Shown here: positions 10,401 to 21,000 of the stretch, in pieces
Numbering within the stretch: position 1 is the stretch's first letter
How the letters are laid out: each line of letters begins with the position of its first letter
Assembly (NCBI RefSeq): GCF_000190475.1
Contig: NZ_AEWH01000071.1
Coordinates: forward strand, 62,001-126,000
Direction of reading: 5' to 3'
DNA from: Ornithinibacillus scapharcae TW25
GTDB taxonomy: Bacteria; Bacillota; Bacilli; Bacillales; Amphibacillaceae
Length of the DNA stretch: 64,000 nucleotides
The notes under the pieces: model-generated
Told to the model about the DNA's origin: nothing
The model's input: only the letters and a program-made list of their open reading frames with translations
The model's database searches: none
Position numbers and translations under genes: made by a program

Positions 10401-11863
10401 TTATCCGAGCTCACTAAGTGGTTTCTGACCCATTCGATTTCTTCATCCGTAATAATTTCAATTTCTCCAATAGGGATATTTGAATCTTTTTTTAGCTGTT
10501 CTATTATTTGGAGATAATGAGTAAACATATTGTCGATTTGCTTTCCCTCGAACAAATCCGTATTAAATTCAATTTCGACAAATACCCCATCTTTGTTGTT
10601 TATCGTGTTAATCGTCATGTCAAACTTAGATACACCGATATCCACAAATAGTGGTTCAATAGAACAATTGCCTATTTTGTCTATTGGAAATGGTTGATTT
10701 AAGTATGTAAACATAACTTGAAATAATGGATTATAGCTAAGAGTTCTTTCAGGCTTTAACACATCAACAATGTCATGAAATGGTGCCTCTTGGTGTTCAG
10801 TGGCATCTAAAGTATGCTCCTTTACCTTTTGAAGTAGGCTTTGAAATGTCATATCTTCAGATAGAGCTGTTTGAATGATAACTGTATTTGCAAAAAAACC
10901 AAGACTTCGCTGAACCTCTGATATATTTCGATTCGCCATTGGGATTCCGATGGCAATTGAATCCTGTTTTGAGTAACGATGCAATAATAATGTCCAGCAA
11001 GATAGCAGGGTCATAAATATAGTTGCTTCATGTTCAATTGAAATGTTTTTAAGCGTTTCAGTTGCGTCGCTACTTAATTTGTAAAGACGCTTTGCCCCTA
11101 GATTCCTTTGAACATCCGGTCTATTTTTACTAATTTGGAGGTCAAGTTGTTGTACATGATTGGTAAGTTTTTCTTTCCAATAATTAACCGACTCTTCGTG
11201 GTTTTTGTTTTCTAAAGACCAAAGAGTGTAATCGACAAATTGCCACTGAGGCGATTGGTTTGGGTTCACTATTAGATTGTTTTCATAATTATCCTTTAAT
11301 TCTTCTAGGAAGATTCTAGTCGATGTAGCGTCCCAAACGATATGATGAACGACAAGTACAAGCAAGCTCACTTTCTCGTTAATTGGACTGATTCCAATTC
11401 GAACTAGTGAATCTTTTACTAAATCAAACGACCGCCGTGCAAAAGAATTTATCACTTCTTCTTTTATAATTTGTTGGTTGAGTATGGATTGAGATATAGG
11501 GTCAAGCTGCTCAATCTTTACCTTTCTTGAGGGATGTACTATCTGCATGACCTGATCTTCTTCTTGGTAAAAGTTAGTTCTTAAAACTTCGTGTCTACTA
11601 ATAATATCGTTCACGGTTAGTTCTAATTGATTAACATCGACTTCCCCCTCTAAACGCAACACATACGTTTCATTATAGGAAGGGTTTCCTGGCTGTAATT
11701 GATTTAAAAACCATAGTCTTTGTTGAGCTGAAGAAGCGGGGAAGTCGTTCCCCTCACGTTTGAAGGAAACGATTCCGTTTTGCTTTTCTTTCTTCTTCAT
11801 TAATTCTAGTAACTGTTGTTTTTTGGCTTCAAGTTCTTGTTTAGAATAGAGCGACTTTGACAT
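7496..11863 (-). CDS. NRPS module C-A-PCP with luciferase-like monooxygenase inserted in a Gly-type A domain
   Basis: A 1455-residue synthetase. The condensation domain (about 41-470) has active site HHIVWDA, with Ala replacing the usual final Gly. The adenylation domain begins near 490, shows TSGSTGAPKG and the A4 stretch FDISLLELLWP (about 685-696), then is interrupted at about 720-1060 by a flavin-dependent luciferase-like monooxygenase of the natural-product type (WTPERHFHPFGG, APGWHPRDF, PLWITTSGNPE). It resumes at about 1075 and ends with GKVDRKEL; carrier Ser1396 follows. Pocket residues read by eye are approximately D-I-L-Q-L-G-M-I-W, very near the glycine code DILQLGLIWK. A Gly-activating A domain carrying a monooxygenase is described for the last module of myxothiazol synthesis (MtaG), where glycine alpha-hydroxylation leads to an amide; here the module appears internal. 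The start ATG lies one base after the stop of the upstream gene, so translation is probably coupled. Confidence 0.93.
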   Translation of the reverse strand: MSKSLYSKQELEAKKQQLLELMKKKEKQNGIVSFKREGNDFPASSAQQRLWFLNQLQPGNPSYNETYVLRLEGEVDVNQLELTVNDIISRHEVLRTNFYQEEDQVMQIVHPSRKVKIEQLDPISQSILNQQIIKEEVINSFARRSFDLVKDSLVRIGISPINEKVSLLVLVVHHIVWDATSTRIFLEELKDNYENNLIVNPNQSPQWQFVDYTLWSLENKNHEESVNYWKEKLTNHVQQLDLQISKNRPDVQRNLGAKRLYKLSSDATETLKNISIEHEATIFMTLLSCWTLLLHRYSKQDSIAIGIPMANRNISEVQRSLGFFANTVIIQTALSEDMTFQSLLQKVKEHTLDATEHQEAPFHDIVDVLKPERTLSYNPLFQVMFTYLNQPFPIDKIGNCSIEPLFVDIGVSKFDMTINTINNKDGVFVEIEFNTDLFEGKQIDNMFTHYLQIIEQLKKDSNIPIGEIEIITDEEIEWVRNHLVSSDKKFEQPRNWVDRFLKTVSKHKNQIAVVCRNKKLTYSELDEWSDRVAQHIMNHTKSNSPLVSVCHDRSVEMLVSIIGIFKAGGAYLPIHPQWPAKRKQFIIENSRPEIVITENHYMNEFLHLDIPVYCLTESMQGSSISLENNIEGTNVAYVIYTSGSTGAPKGVEVTHNNLANFLDAMDEKIDCCEEDAVLSVTNITFDISLLELLWPLTHGAKVVIATESQIIGNQSQASAVDFSLYYFASDDESIVQNKYDLVMKGVKFADENGFEAVWTPERHFHPFGGLYPSPSVLSSAIAAVTNNIKVRAGSVVLPLHNPIKVAEEWSIVDHLSNGRVGLSFAPGWHPRDFVLEPQNYERKHQVMYESIAKVLKLWRGERVAFNGVNDKEEMVEIFPKPVQSGLPLWITTSGNPESFEKAGEIGANILTHLLGQSPDELEEKIKVYRQSLEKNGYDPDTGMVTLMLHTFVGENLEKVKSLVELPFKSYLKSSFGLLQNVASEMGYSGRNLSSLEKDEIEQIADVAFERYFQTSGLFGTPKDLIPKVEKLSSLGVNEIACLIDFGIEQPIVMDGLNSLNDLRKQYEETVMEESLSELIHNNKVTIFQSTPTLMRMLVTRDELLNTLSSVNHILIGGEALPTSMVKTLTRNTSAKLWNMYGPTETTIWSTIYRIEEHILDVDEPIVPIGKPIKNTNLYVLDKYKRPVPIGMPGELYIGGAGVAKGYRANQDLNSERFTYINIYGFVDRVYQTGDIVKLLPDGHLHFMERKDNQVKIRGYRVELNEIERFIENRDTVTRAIVVVHPEQDTLIAFIQLEKGFRLASDTLKKALESELPSYMIPSYFIEVNDFPMNASGKVDRKELVSTYRIEDSAKVNSLMEVTFVDRMIIQLAADVLKININDAELSKTFFELGGNSLSATQFVHELNREFQISYPLRSLYQNPSLTDIANEVEKLQIESADEDLLESILKEMDLE

Positions 11864-11864
11864 A

Positions 11865-14800
11865 TTACCTCTCCTTATTCAGGTATTCACTTAGCATTCT
11901 GTCAATCTCTCCTTCAGATAAATTATCGAGCTGTTTGATTAGTTCAACTTCCATCGATTCTTGCTTTTGACTCAGGATACTCGCAATTCCTGCAATAGTC
12001 GGTGATTCAAAGAATTCTCTAAGAGAGATTTGAATGTCAAATGTATCTCGTATTTTTGAAACTAGTTGAGCGGCTAATAGTGAATCACCGTTTAACTCAA
12101 AGAAACTAGCAAAAACACTCACTTTCTCCACTCTAAGTATTTCTATAAATAGGGTTTCAAGCTTTTGTTCAAGTTCATTCCTAGGTCTTTGATCTTCCCC
12201 TCTTGATACCAGGGTAAATGGATATGGCAGGGATGCACGGTCAATTTTACCATTACCGGTTAGTGGGATATCGTCAATGAAAACAAATTGATTCGGAATC
12301 ATATAATTTGGCAATTGGTTTTGCAAATGGCTCTTAATTCTATCAATTATTTTTCCTTGATACTGCCTTGCTAACGGCTGATTAGTATATGCTTTATGTG
12401 TATTATTCTGTTCTTCTGTCTTATGAGCCCAAACATACGAATCTCCTGCATCCTCTCGTCGAGTAAAGAAAACATCATAGCCATCATTTGGATCCTCTAT
12501 ATTCAATTGAAAATGTACTTGATATGAAGATGTCTGTTCTAGCACGAACCATTCAAATGGATCAATGCCTGTCTGTTGATAGTATTTGTTTGCCTCGGCG
12601 CTTATCTCCTCAATCGTTTTGTTGCTGGCTATGTTTAGTCGCTTGGAAATCCAAACTTCTTGCTGATTTCTTCTTGGTTGAACACCTTTTATACCAAAAC
12701 ATTCGGGTTGTTCATTGGCTAATACAGACTTTACATATTGTAGGTTAAGCCTACTTTGCCATGGAATCCAATTCACTTTTTGATTTTGTTCTGGAGCTTT
12801 TCCTATGTGAAGGACTACATCGTATCTAAAACGATTCATTTCGTTTTGTTCTTCTCCAATTTTCGGCAGAAGTTCCACGTGTGCAATTTGTGGAAACTTA
12901 TTTAATAAATAGTCTACAAAGTAGGACGGATCAATAAGTAATTCATTTTCCTCTGCTATTGATAAAGCAACCTTCTTTTTCAAATCATTAACTGTCGCAT
13001 TTTCACTTACATGCCTTAATTGTTTCGCAATATGAAAAGGGTTAAGTAATCGATAGTCTCGAATATCTCCAATAAAGACTTTTCCTCCGTTAATTACTCT
13101 TGAAGTCACTTTACTAATCACATCATCCAAATAGCGCTGACTTGGGAAGTATTGGACAACTGAGTTAAGAATAACCGTGTCAAAAGACGCTTCTTCTAGC
13201 ATCTCAACTTGATCTGCTCTAAGTATTTCGAGATGGATGTGTTGATGGCTAACATGTTGGGATAAATATTTTAAAGCCTCTTCTGAAATATCTGTTCCTA
13301 CATATTTTTCTGTTTCTGATGCAAGCTTTTGTAATATAAGTCCAGTACCACAGCCGATTTCAAGTACTTTCTTCGGTTTTAGGGATCGTATTCGTTCTAC
13401 TGTGTGGTTCACCCATGCTTCCATCTCAATTTCAGGTATTTCTTTTCCAGTAAAACTATCGATCCACCCCGCATAATTATGTTGCTGAACCTGTGGTTGT
13501 TGATCAGAGTATATCTTGTCATATACGGTATTCCACTGCGTGACCTGGTTCTTCTCATAAACAGAGTAATCCGCTTCAAGCTGTTGGTGGTCCGGCACGA
13601 CATAAGCAACAATTTGTTTCGTGCTCTCAGCCTCTTGATGGGCAATTACCACAGTATCCTTTACCATATCTGTTTCCTTCAGTAGAGACTCTATCTCCCC
13701 AAGTTCAATACGGTAACCTCTAATCTTAACTTGATTATCTACTCGTCCTAGAAATTCAATATTTCCATCTGGCACAAAACGCCCTATATCTCCGGTATCA
13801 TATAACCTCTCACCCGTAGTTGGATGATAGACGAAACTAGCGTTGGTCTTCTTTTCGTCACACCAATAACCTTGAGCTAGTCCAACTCCACCTATATATA
13901 GTTTTCCAGGAACCCAAACCGGACAAGGCTCCATGTTTTCATCGAGTATTCTAAAATACTGGTTTGAAAGAGGTCTTCCATAAGGGATACTCTTCCAATT
14001 CGGGAGCACCTGATTAATCTCATAATAGATTGACCATATAGATGCTTCCGTTGCCCCTCCCATACTAACAATACGTACATCTGGGAAATAATTACGAATT
14101 CTGTCAGGAAGGTCTAATGGAATCCAATCTCCACTAAGAAAAACGTTCTTCAATGTATGCTCGATTTCCCTAGAAGTATGTTGTTCAAACACTTGTAGAA
14201 CAAGTTCCATTAATGCTGGAACCGAATTCCAAACTGTAACACGTTCACGTAACATAAGATTTCTTAGATACTCTGGATCTCTTTCTTGCTCTGAATTAGG
14301 AATAATTATTGTTGCTCCAGTTGCGAGGGTACCAAATATATCGTATACAGATAAATCAAAACTTAATGAGGATAGGGCTAATACACGATCCTCTTTCGTT
14401 ACATCAAATTTTTCGTTCACGTCTAGCAGTGTATTCATCGCACTCTTATGCGTTATCACGACACCCTTTGGCCGACCTGTTGAACCTGATGTATAGATAA
14501 TATATGCAATATCTTCTGGTAATTGTTTTGGCAGTAATTCTAGAGGGTATTCTACTGTTGTAGGTAGTCTTTCTTCATTGATAACTATGATATGGTTTGC
14601 AGATTGACTTAAAGTTGAGTAATATTTTTCCTGGGTTAAGATGATATCTACATTACTTTGTTCTAGTATATATTCTAGTCTGTTTTGTGGAATTGTTGGT
14701 TCAATAGGAAGGTAAATTCCACCTGACATCAATATGGAAAGTACTGCTACAGATTGTTCCCAACCTTTATCCATAATAACAGCGACCACATTTTCTTTCC

Positions 14801-17800
14801 TTGTCCCTGCCTCTATCAGTACCCTTTCAATACTCCTTGAGTATTGATACAACTCACTGTAGGTTAATGACTTTTCCTCAGATATAACGGCTGTTTGATT
14901 TGGATACAATTGAACAGATTCAATAAATAACTCATGTAATAATTTTGGTTTATAATCTCTCTCAACTGGTTTTAACTGTTGATTGTCTATAAATCCATTA
15001 ACTTGTTCTATCGCATTTACACTTTCCCAAAGCACTTCTTCTGTAGATAACTGTTCAATTAATTGACAATACGTTTGGTACATTTCCTCAATCAATCCTG
15101 GAGGAAAACGTTCATCTAATGTATCCCAGTTGTATGCTAAGCTCCCATCATTTTCTTCCCATACTTGGTGATCAATTAGTATTTGAGGAGCCTGATTTGA
15201 ACGGAAAACTTCCTTTCCAATCCAATTTAATACTTCCCACTTTTTATTCGTTCTATCTTGATTGACTAAACTTGTAAACACTACCGGCATCGATGCTTTG
15301 GATGGATCACCATTCTTTCTACTTAACTCACGCAATATATGAATACCAGATACCTCACGGTGATCTAAATCCTGGAGCATTTGTTCTTGAATCGCTTTCG
15401 CTCTATCGATAAAGGTTTTCTTATTCGTTTGATCTACCTCTAACAATGTAGTTGATGTAAACGAACCTACAAGCTCGTTCACCTGAGAATGCAATGGCAG
15501 TCTATTAAATGTAGGTAGATTTAATGTGAATTTTTTATTCTCACTCCACCGTGAAAGAACATCTGCAAAAATAGCACATAATATGCTTGATGGTGTTATC
15601 CCTGCTTTAGAAGCAATTCTTTTTAGTGACTCCCACTTATGTGCAGGGAGATTTCCCTGTCTCCCTACTAATCTCGTATGCTCCAATTTACGATTAGTTA
15701 CAGGAAGCGTCGGTGCAGGAGCGAATGTATCCAATCGCTTATTCCAATAGGACAGTGATTCTTTATATGTTTCTGTTTCTTTTAAACCTTGAATAGCAAT
15801 CATATAATCTCTATATAAAAGTTCTGTTTCACCTAACTCTGTCTCAGAATCATTATATAATTTAAGCCACTCTCTGTTTATAATATCTAATGACAATGCA
15901 TCAATAATCATGTAGTCGAACCGAATATGGATGAAATATTGACTATCAGAGAAATGGGTGACTCTAATCTCAAATAATGGCCACTGCTTGGGATCTGGAA
16001 CACGATGGGCTACTTCATCTCTTATCTCCATAAAGCGTTTATCTTTCTTTTGAACAGGCATCTCTCTCAGGTCTTCAAATATAATGTTATACTTTACATC
16101 CCTGAGCACTTTCTGTTCAACATTAGATAAGATGACTACACGTAACATATCATGTCTATCAATTAATTGCTGGAAACTTCGTTCAAATCTCTCAATATCC
16201 AACTCTTCGCTTTCAAGCTCATAATAAATATGACTACCAATATTGCCCAAATCAAAGTCTGTCTCACGCCCTAAATAATATGCTTGCGCAAGATCTGTTA
16301 AAGGAAACGACTCATACCTGTCTTTCTGATTTGGTGTAATGATTATTTCTTCGTCTTTATGCGCTATTTCGAACTCCTTGTTATCATTGTTTGCTTGCCT
16401 TTCTTGAAGTACTAATTCTGTCATTCCTGAAACTGTAGGATTGTTAAAAATAATAGTTAATGGTATTTTAACATTCAAGACTTCTTTAATCTGACTAACA
16501 ATACGCAGCCCAAGCATAGAATGTCCACCTAAATCGAAGAAGTTGGAAGTTGGCGTTATTTTTTCGGTTTGTAATACTTTTTTCCAAATATTAATGATTG
16601 TATCTCTAACGCCAACAAATTCTTGAGATAGTTCATCTTTTGGAATAACTCTGATTCTATCAGTTTCAATATCCCTTTTGATATCTATTTCATCTAATGC
16701 AAGTTTTGTAGCATTTTCAGTAGGTAAAATTCGATACCAATTAATTCCGAATCCTATTGTCCAGAGCTTCCCAGCAGTTTGTAAATAAAACTTTTTATCA
16801 TTCTGCTCCGACTTTGGATGTGGAAGTGATTGGAATATATTAATTTGCTCCTTAAAAGAATTTTTAGCAAACCTTGATAAAGTATCTCCCGGTCCCACTT
16901 CTAGTAAATTCCGGTAGCCATGGTTTAATAGCATTTGTATTCCTTGCGAAAAATTAACGGTTCCGCGTAAATGTCGCACCCAATATTCCGGTTCCTGCAC
17001 TTGATTGTCTTGAATCCACGTACCAGTAACATTTGAAATCCAAGGAATGATAGGCCTACTAAATTCAACTGTTTGGAGAACGTCTCTAAACTTTTCTAGT
17101 ATTGGCTCAATCATAAATGAATGGAAAGCATGAGATGTTTCCAATAGCTGACTATGAATTCCTTGTTGATTTAATTCGTTCTGAAATCTTTCAATATCTT
17201 CTTTATAACCTGCTACTACACATTGACTTGGGGAGTTGATAGCTGCAAGATCTAAATAGTCTGGCAACCTTCTATGAAGTGATTCTTGATCAAGGTTGAC
17301 TGCCAACATCGATCCTTTCTCTATGCTCTGCATTAGCTCACCACGAGCAATTACAATTTGTAGTGCATCTTCTACAGATATAGAACCAGATATGCAAGCA
17401 GCAACGTATTCACCTATACTATGCCCAATCATAGCGTCTGGCTTTACGCCTAACTCCATCCAGTATTTACACAATGCATACTCAAGTGAAAATAGTATAG
17501 GTTGTGTGTACTGAGTTTGCTTGAGTAGATTGATAGTATCACTATCATTGCGATATATGATATCCCGAATATCATACTGTTTCAACTCATTGATAAAATT
17601 GGCACAATAATCAAAGTGCTTCCGATAGATTGGGGTTGTGTGATAAAGTGTTACTGCCATATTGACATACTGTGACCCCTGTCCAGGAAACATAAATGCA
17701 ATTGGTTCTCGAGGCGATTCTTTCCCCCTAATCCATTCGTTATCTTCCAATTTCATTTCCTTTTCTAAGGTATCTTCATTCTCCACTACACAAACAGATC

Positions 17801-17993
17801 TATACTCTCCTTGAATACCTTGTATTTGATACGTATAGGCTAAATCTATCCATTGATTCATTGGGGTCGCTTTAATATGATGGATAAACTCTTCTTCCAA
17901 TCTCTGAATCTGGTCCTCTCTTGTTGCAGTAATAGGGAACATTAAATAATTCATATTATCTATTCCTACATTTTTTCTCATTGTTTCCTTCAT
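11865..17993 (-). CDS. Hybrid PKS/NRPS loading protein, AT-ACP-Cy-A(MT)-PCP
   Basis: A 2042-residue megasynthase. An acyltransferase domain (about 95-385) has nucleophile Ser192 in GHSIGEY and HAFHS at 288-292, a signature commonly tied to malonyl-CoA choice. An acyl carrier follows (Ser492), with no ketosynthase. Next is a heterocyclisation domain (about 562-980): FPLTDLAQAYYLGR, the diagnostic DxxxxDxxS as D693, D698, S701, and PVVFTS near 903. The adenylation domain (about 1010-1930) has TSGSTGRPKG and GGATEASIW, with pocket residues near the cysteine code DLYNLSLIWK. A SAM methyltransferase domain is inserted at about 1475-1720 (VLEIGCGTG at 1543-1551), between the A8 and A10 motifs. Carrier Ser1971 ends the protein. 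It should load a short acyl unit, condense it with Cys, close a thiazoline ring and possibly methylate or epimerise the residue. A GGAGG site precedes the ATG, 67 nt after carB. Confidence 0.93.
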   Translation of the reverse strand: MKETMRKNVGIDNMNYLMFPITATREDQIQRLEEEFIHHIKATPMNQWIDLAYTYQIQGIQGEYRSVCVVENEDTLEKEMKLEDNEWIRGKESPREPIAFMFPGQGSQYVNMAVTLYHTTPIYRKHFDYCANFINELKQYDIRDIIYRNDSDTINLLKQTQYTQPILFSLEYALCKYWMELGVKPDAMIGHSIGEYVAACISGSISVEDALQIVIARGELMQSIEKGSMLAVNLDQESLHRRLPDYLDLAAINSPSQCVVAGYKEDIERFQNELNQQGIHSQLLETSHAFHSFMIEPILEKFRDVLQTVEFSRPIIPWISNVTGTWIQDNQVQEPEYWVRHLRGTVNFSQGIQMLLNHGYRNLLEVGPGDTLSRFAKNSFKEQINIFQSLPHPKSEQNDKKFYLQTAGKLWTIGFGINWYRILPTENATKLALDEIDIKRDIETDRIRVIPKDELSQEFVGVRDTIINIWKKVLQTEKITPTSNFFDLGGHSMLGLRIVSQIKEVLNVKIPLTIIFNNPTVSGMTELVLQERQANNDNKEFEIAHKDEEIIITPNQKDRYESFPLTDLAQAYYLGRETDFDLGNIGSHIYYELESEELDIERFERSFQQLIDRHDMLRVVILSNVEQKVLRDVKYNIIFEDLREMPVQKKDKRFMEIRDEVAHRVPDPKQWPLFEIRVTHFSDSQYFIHIRFDYMIIDALSLDIINREWLKLYNDSETELGETELLYRDYMIAIQGLKETETYKESLSYWNKRLDTFAPAPTLPVTNRKLEHTRLVGRQGNLPAHKWESLKRIASKAGITPSSILCAIFADVLSRWSENKKFTLNLPTFNRLPLHSQVNELVGSFTSTTLLEVDQTNKKTFIDRAKAIQEQMLQDLDHREVSGIHILRELSRKNGDPSKASMPVVFTSLVNQDRTNKKWEVLNWIGKEVFRSNQAPQILIDHQVWEENDGSLAYNWDTLDERFPPGLIEEMYQTYCQLIEQLSTEEVLWESVNAIEQVNGFIDNQQLKPVERDYKPKLLHELFIESVQLYPNQTAVISEEKSLTYSELYQYSRSIERVLIEAGTRKENVVAVIMDKGWEQSVAVLSILMSGGIYLPIEPTIPQNRLEYILEQSNVDIILTQEKYYSTLSQSANHIIVINEERLPTTVEYPLELLPKQLPEDIAYIIYTSGSTGRPKGVVITHKSAMNTLLDVNEKFDVTKEDRVLALSSLSFDLSVYDIFGTLATGATIIIPNSEQERDPEYLRNLMLRERVTVWNSVPALMELVLQVFEQHTSREIEHTLKNVFLSGDWIPLDLPDRIRNYFPDVRIVSMGGATEASIWSIYYEINQVLPNWKSIPYGRPLSNQYFRILDENMEPCPVWVPGKLYIGGVGLAQGYWCDEKKTNASFVYHPTTGERLYDTGDIGRFVPDGNIEFLGRVDNQVKIRGYRIELGEIESLLKETDMVKDTVVIAHQEAESTKQIVAYVVPDHQQLEADYSVYEKNQVTQWNTVYDKIYSDQQPQVQQHNYAGWIDSFTGKEIPEIEMEAWVNHTVERIRSLKPKKVLEIGCGTGLILQKLASETEKYVGTDISEEALKYLSQHVSHQHIHLEILRADQVEMLEEASFDTVILNSVVQYFPSQRYLDDVISKVTSRVINGGKVFIGDIRDYRLLNPFHIAKQLRHVSENATVNDLKKKVALSIAEENELLIDPSYFVDYLLNKFPQIAHVELLPKIGEEQNEMNRFRYDVVLHIGKAPEQNQKVNWIPWQSRLNLQYVKSVLANEQPECFGIKGVQPRRNQQEVWISKRLNIASNKTIEEISAEANKYYQQTGIDPFEWFVLEQTSSYQVHFQLNIEDPNDGYDVFFTRREDAGDSYVWAHKTEEQNNTHKAYTNQPLARQYQGKIIDRIKSHLQNQLPNYMIPNQFVFIDDIPLTGNGKIDRASLPYPFTLVSRGEDQRPRNELEQKLETLFIEILRVEKVSVFASFFELNGDSLLAAQLVSKIRDTFDIQISLREFFESPTIAGIASILSQKQESMEVELIKQLDNLSEGEIDRMLSEYLNKER

Positions 17994-18060
17994 TTCAGCA
18001 CCTCCATTTTAATTCTATTTTTCCTAAACTCGAAATTTAATCGAAATGTTTCTCTTCCAT

Positions 18061-21000
18061 TTAGATCTTAGGCTCAAAAACTTCACCTGTGAGATATGAT
18101 AGAAGAGATTTTGTGGACTCTTTATCCACATTCTGTTTAGTACTTTCAATGTAATGTAGATTAAATCGTAACGTATCTAACGATGTAAATAGAGGTATCT
18201 TGTTCTGGGTCGCCTGTACTCGAAGTATATATTCGAACCCTCTATTTTCTCCTGGACTATATGGAATATTAACAACCGCTAAAACATGGTCCGTTTTTAA
18301 ACTATCTATAATCCCCTCTTCACTCTCCATCAATAATTGGACTAAGATACCCTTTTTTCGTAACCACTGTTCTGTGTCTTTTGTTCCTAGTATACTGATA
18401 TTCATATCGACTATCTTTTCTATTAATGGTAAGCTTTCATCCTTGTAACGATCATTAATGACACAAATGATTGTTCCTTTAGATTCTGTATTTAAAAAGG
18501 ATTGGTATTCCAAAGGTAGAACCTTACCCGCCGCTTCATTGATTGTTCTTCCTAATCCCAAAACTTCACCAGTTGACTTCATGATCGGACCAAGAGACGG
18601 ATCAATCCCCGGAAGTTTATGTGTTGAGAATACTGGTAGCTTAATAGCAAAAAAGGGGAGTTCATCCAATAACCCTGTTAATGGCGTTAGAGAATCTAAA
18701 GTCTCTCCTAGCTGAATATATGTTGCCCACTTGATTAATGGTATTCCTGTAACTTTACTAAGAATCGGAACGGTTCTGGATGCTCGCGGATTCACCTCAA
18801 TAATAAAGATGTCGTCCTCCTTAACTAAAAACTGGATGTTCATCATACCGATAATCGGAAGAGCACTACAAATCCGTTTCGTTATATCTTGTATTTGTTC
18901 TTTTTGTGCCTGACTCAGCGAAATAGAAGGTGTAATTGCTATACTATCGCCCGAGTGTACCCCTGTCCGTTCAACATGCTCAAAAATCCCTGCAATTAAT
19001 ACATTTGTTCCATCGCTGATCACGTCTACCTCACACTCAAGTGCTTCCATATACTGATCGATAACAAGGGGCCATATATCTGCTTTTTTACTCCTACTTA
19101 ATTGTTCTAGATACTCAACTAATTCATTCCTGTGATAAATTAATTGCATCGACTCCCCACCAATTACGTAGGAAGGGCGTACGATAATAGGAGTTTCTAT
19201 TTCACCAAGTGCTTTATCTATCTCAGAAAAACTAGAAATCTCTCTCCCTTTCGGATGTTCAATATTTAGTTCATCTAATAAATGATAAAAACAATCTCTA
19301 TCCTCAAGCAAATGTATATTTTCTAGGCTAGTACCTAGGACTTGTACACCTGCATTAACCAGTTCCCTAACAAGGTTTATAGCGGTTTGACCTCCAAATT
19401 GGACAAGGACATGGCTAATCTTTTCCCTATCAATAACATGTAGAATGTCTTCTACTGTAAGAGGTTCGAAATAAAGCCTATCTGCTGTGGCATAATCAGT
19501 ACTTAATGTTTCAGGATTATTATTAATGACAATAGATTCATAGCCTTTTTCTTTTAGAGCTAGTGCTGCATGGACTGAACAATAGTCAAACTCAATCCCT
19601 TGTCCAATTCTTATCGGACCAGATCCTAACACGAGTACTTTCACTTTCTCATTACGAATACCATCCGCCACATAATCATCACTTCCCCGCCATGTCGAAT
19701 AATAATACGGGGTTAGCGCTTCGAATTCTGCGGCACATGTATCGACTTGCTTATAATTAGGAATAATTCCTAATTGATATCTTCTTTCCCGAATGATTTT
19801 TTCAGGAACTCCGAAAATCCGAGCTAATTCCACATCCGAAAAGTTTAATTCTTTTGCTTTATGTAATAAATTGTACGGTAATTGGTTCCATTCGATATTC
19901 GATAAAAATTGTTCCATACGGACAATGTTCTCTATTTTTTCTAAAAACCATATATCGATATGTGACTGTTTGTGAATGGTTGCTAGTTCCACTCCGCGTC
20001 TTAATGCTTCAGCAATAGCAAAAATTCTAGTATCCGTACCTTTTTTAATATCTTCTATTAACTCAGACACTAAACAGTCTTCATATTCATGCCAATACAG
20101 TCCTTTCGATTGTATGTCTAGCGATCGGATTGCTTTATTTAAAGCGCCTTCAAAAGAACGATCAATAGCCATCACCTCACCAGTCGCTTTCATTTGCGTC
20201 CCTAACCCTCTATCTACTTGCCTAAATTTTTCGAAAGGGAACCTTGGCATTTTGACAACAACATAGTCTAGTGCTGGCTCAGAAGATGAGAAAGTACTGC
20301 CAGTAATAGGATTCCGTATTTTATGCAGATGTAAGCCTATTGCACACTTTGCTGCTATTCTAGCAATAGGATAGCCTGTTGCTTTTGAAGCAAGTGCAGA
20401 AGATCGACTTACTCTAGGATTCACCTCAATAATGTAGTAATCATTCGTTTGAGGATGAAGAGCAAATTGTATGTTACAAGCACCAATCACCTCTAATGCT
20501 CGTATCACCCTTAGCGACACGGACCTTAACATTTGGTACTGCTTATCATTTAATGTCTGTGATGGGGCAACTACTATTGAATCACCCGTGTGTATCCCAA
20601 TAGGATCAACATTTTCCATGTTACAAACTGTTATTGATGTGTCATTTGAATCTCGAATTATTTCATATTCTATTTCTTTCCAACCCTCTAAACTTCTTTC
20701 AATAATCACCTGGTTTATTGGACTATAAAGCAATCCCTTTGTTAATATATCTTTTAATTCGGTAATATTATTCGCATGTCCTCCACCCTCTCCACCTAGG
20801 GTATAGGCTGGTCTTATCATAAGGGGGAAACCTAGATATTCCCCAATCTCTATCCCCTCTTCTAAAGAGGTTACAATCTTGGATTCTATAACCGGTTCAC
20901 CAATTTTTTGCATTAATGATCGAAATTTTTCCCGATTTTCTGCTTGTTGAATTGTCCAAAGAGAGCTTCCTAAGATTTCTACTTGATATTGTTCTAATAT

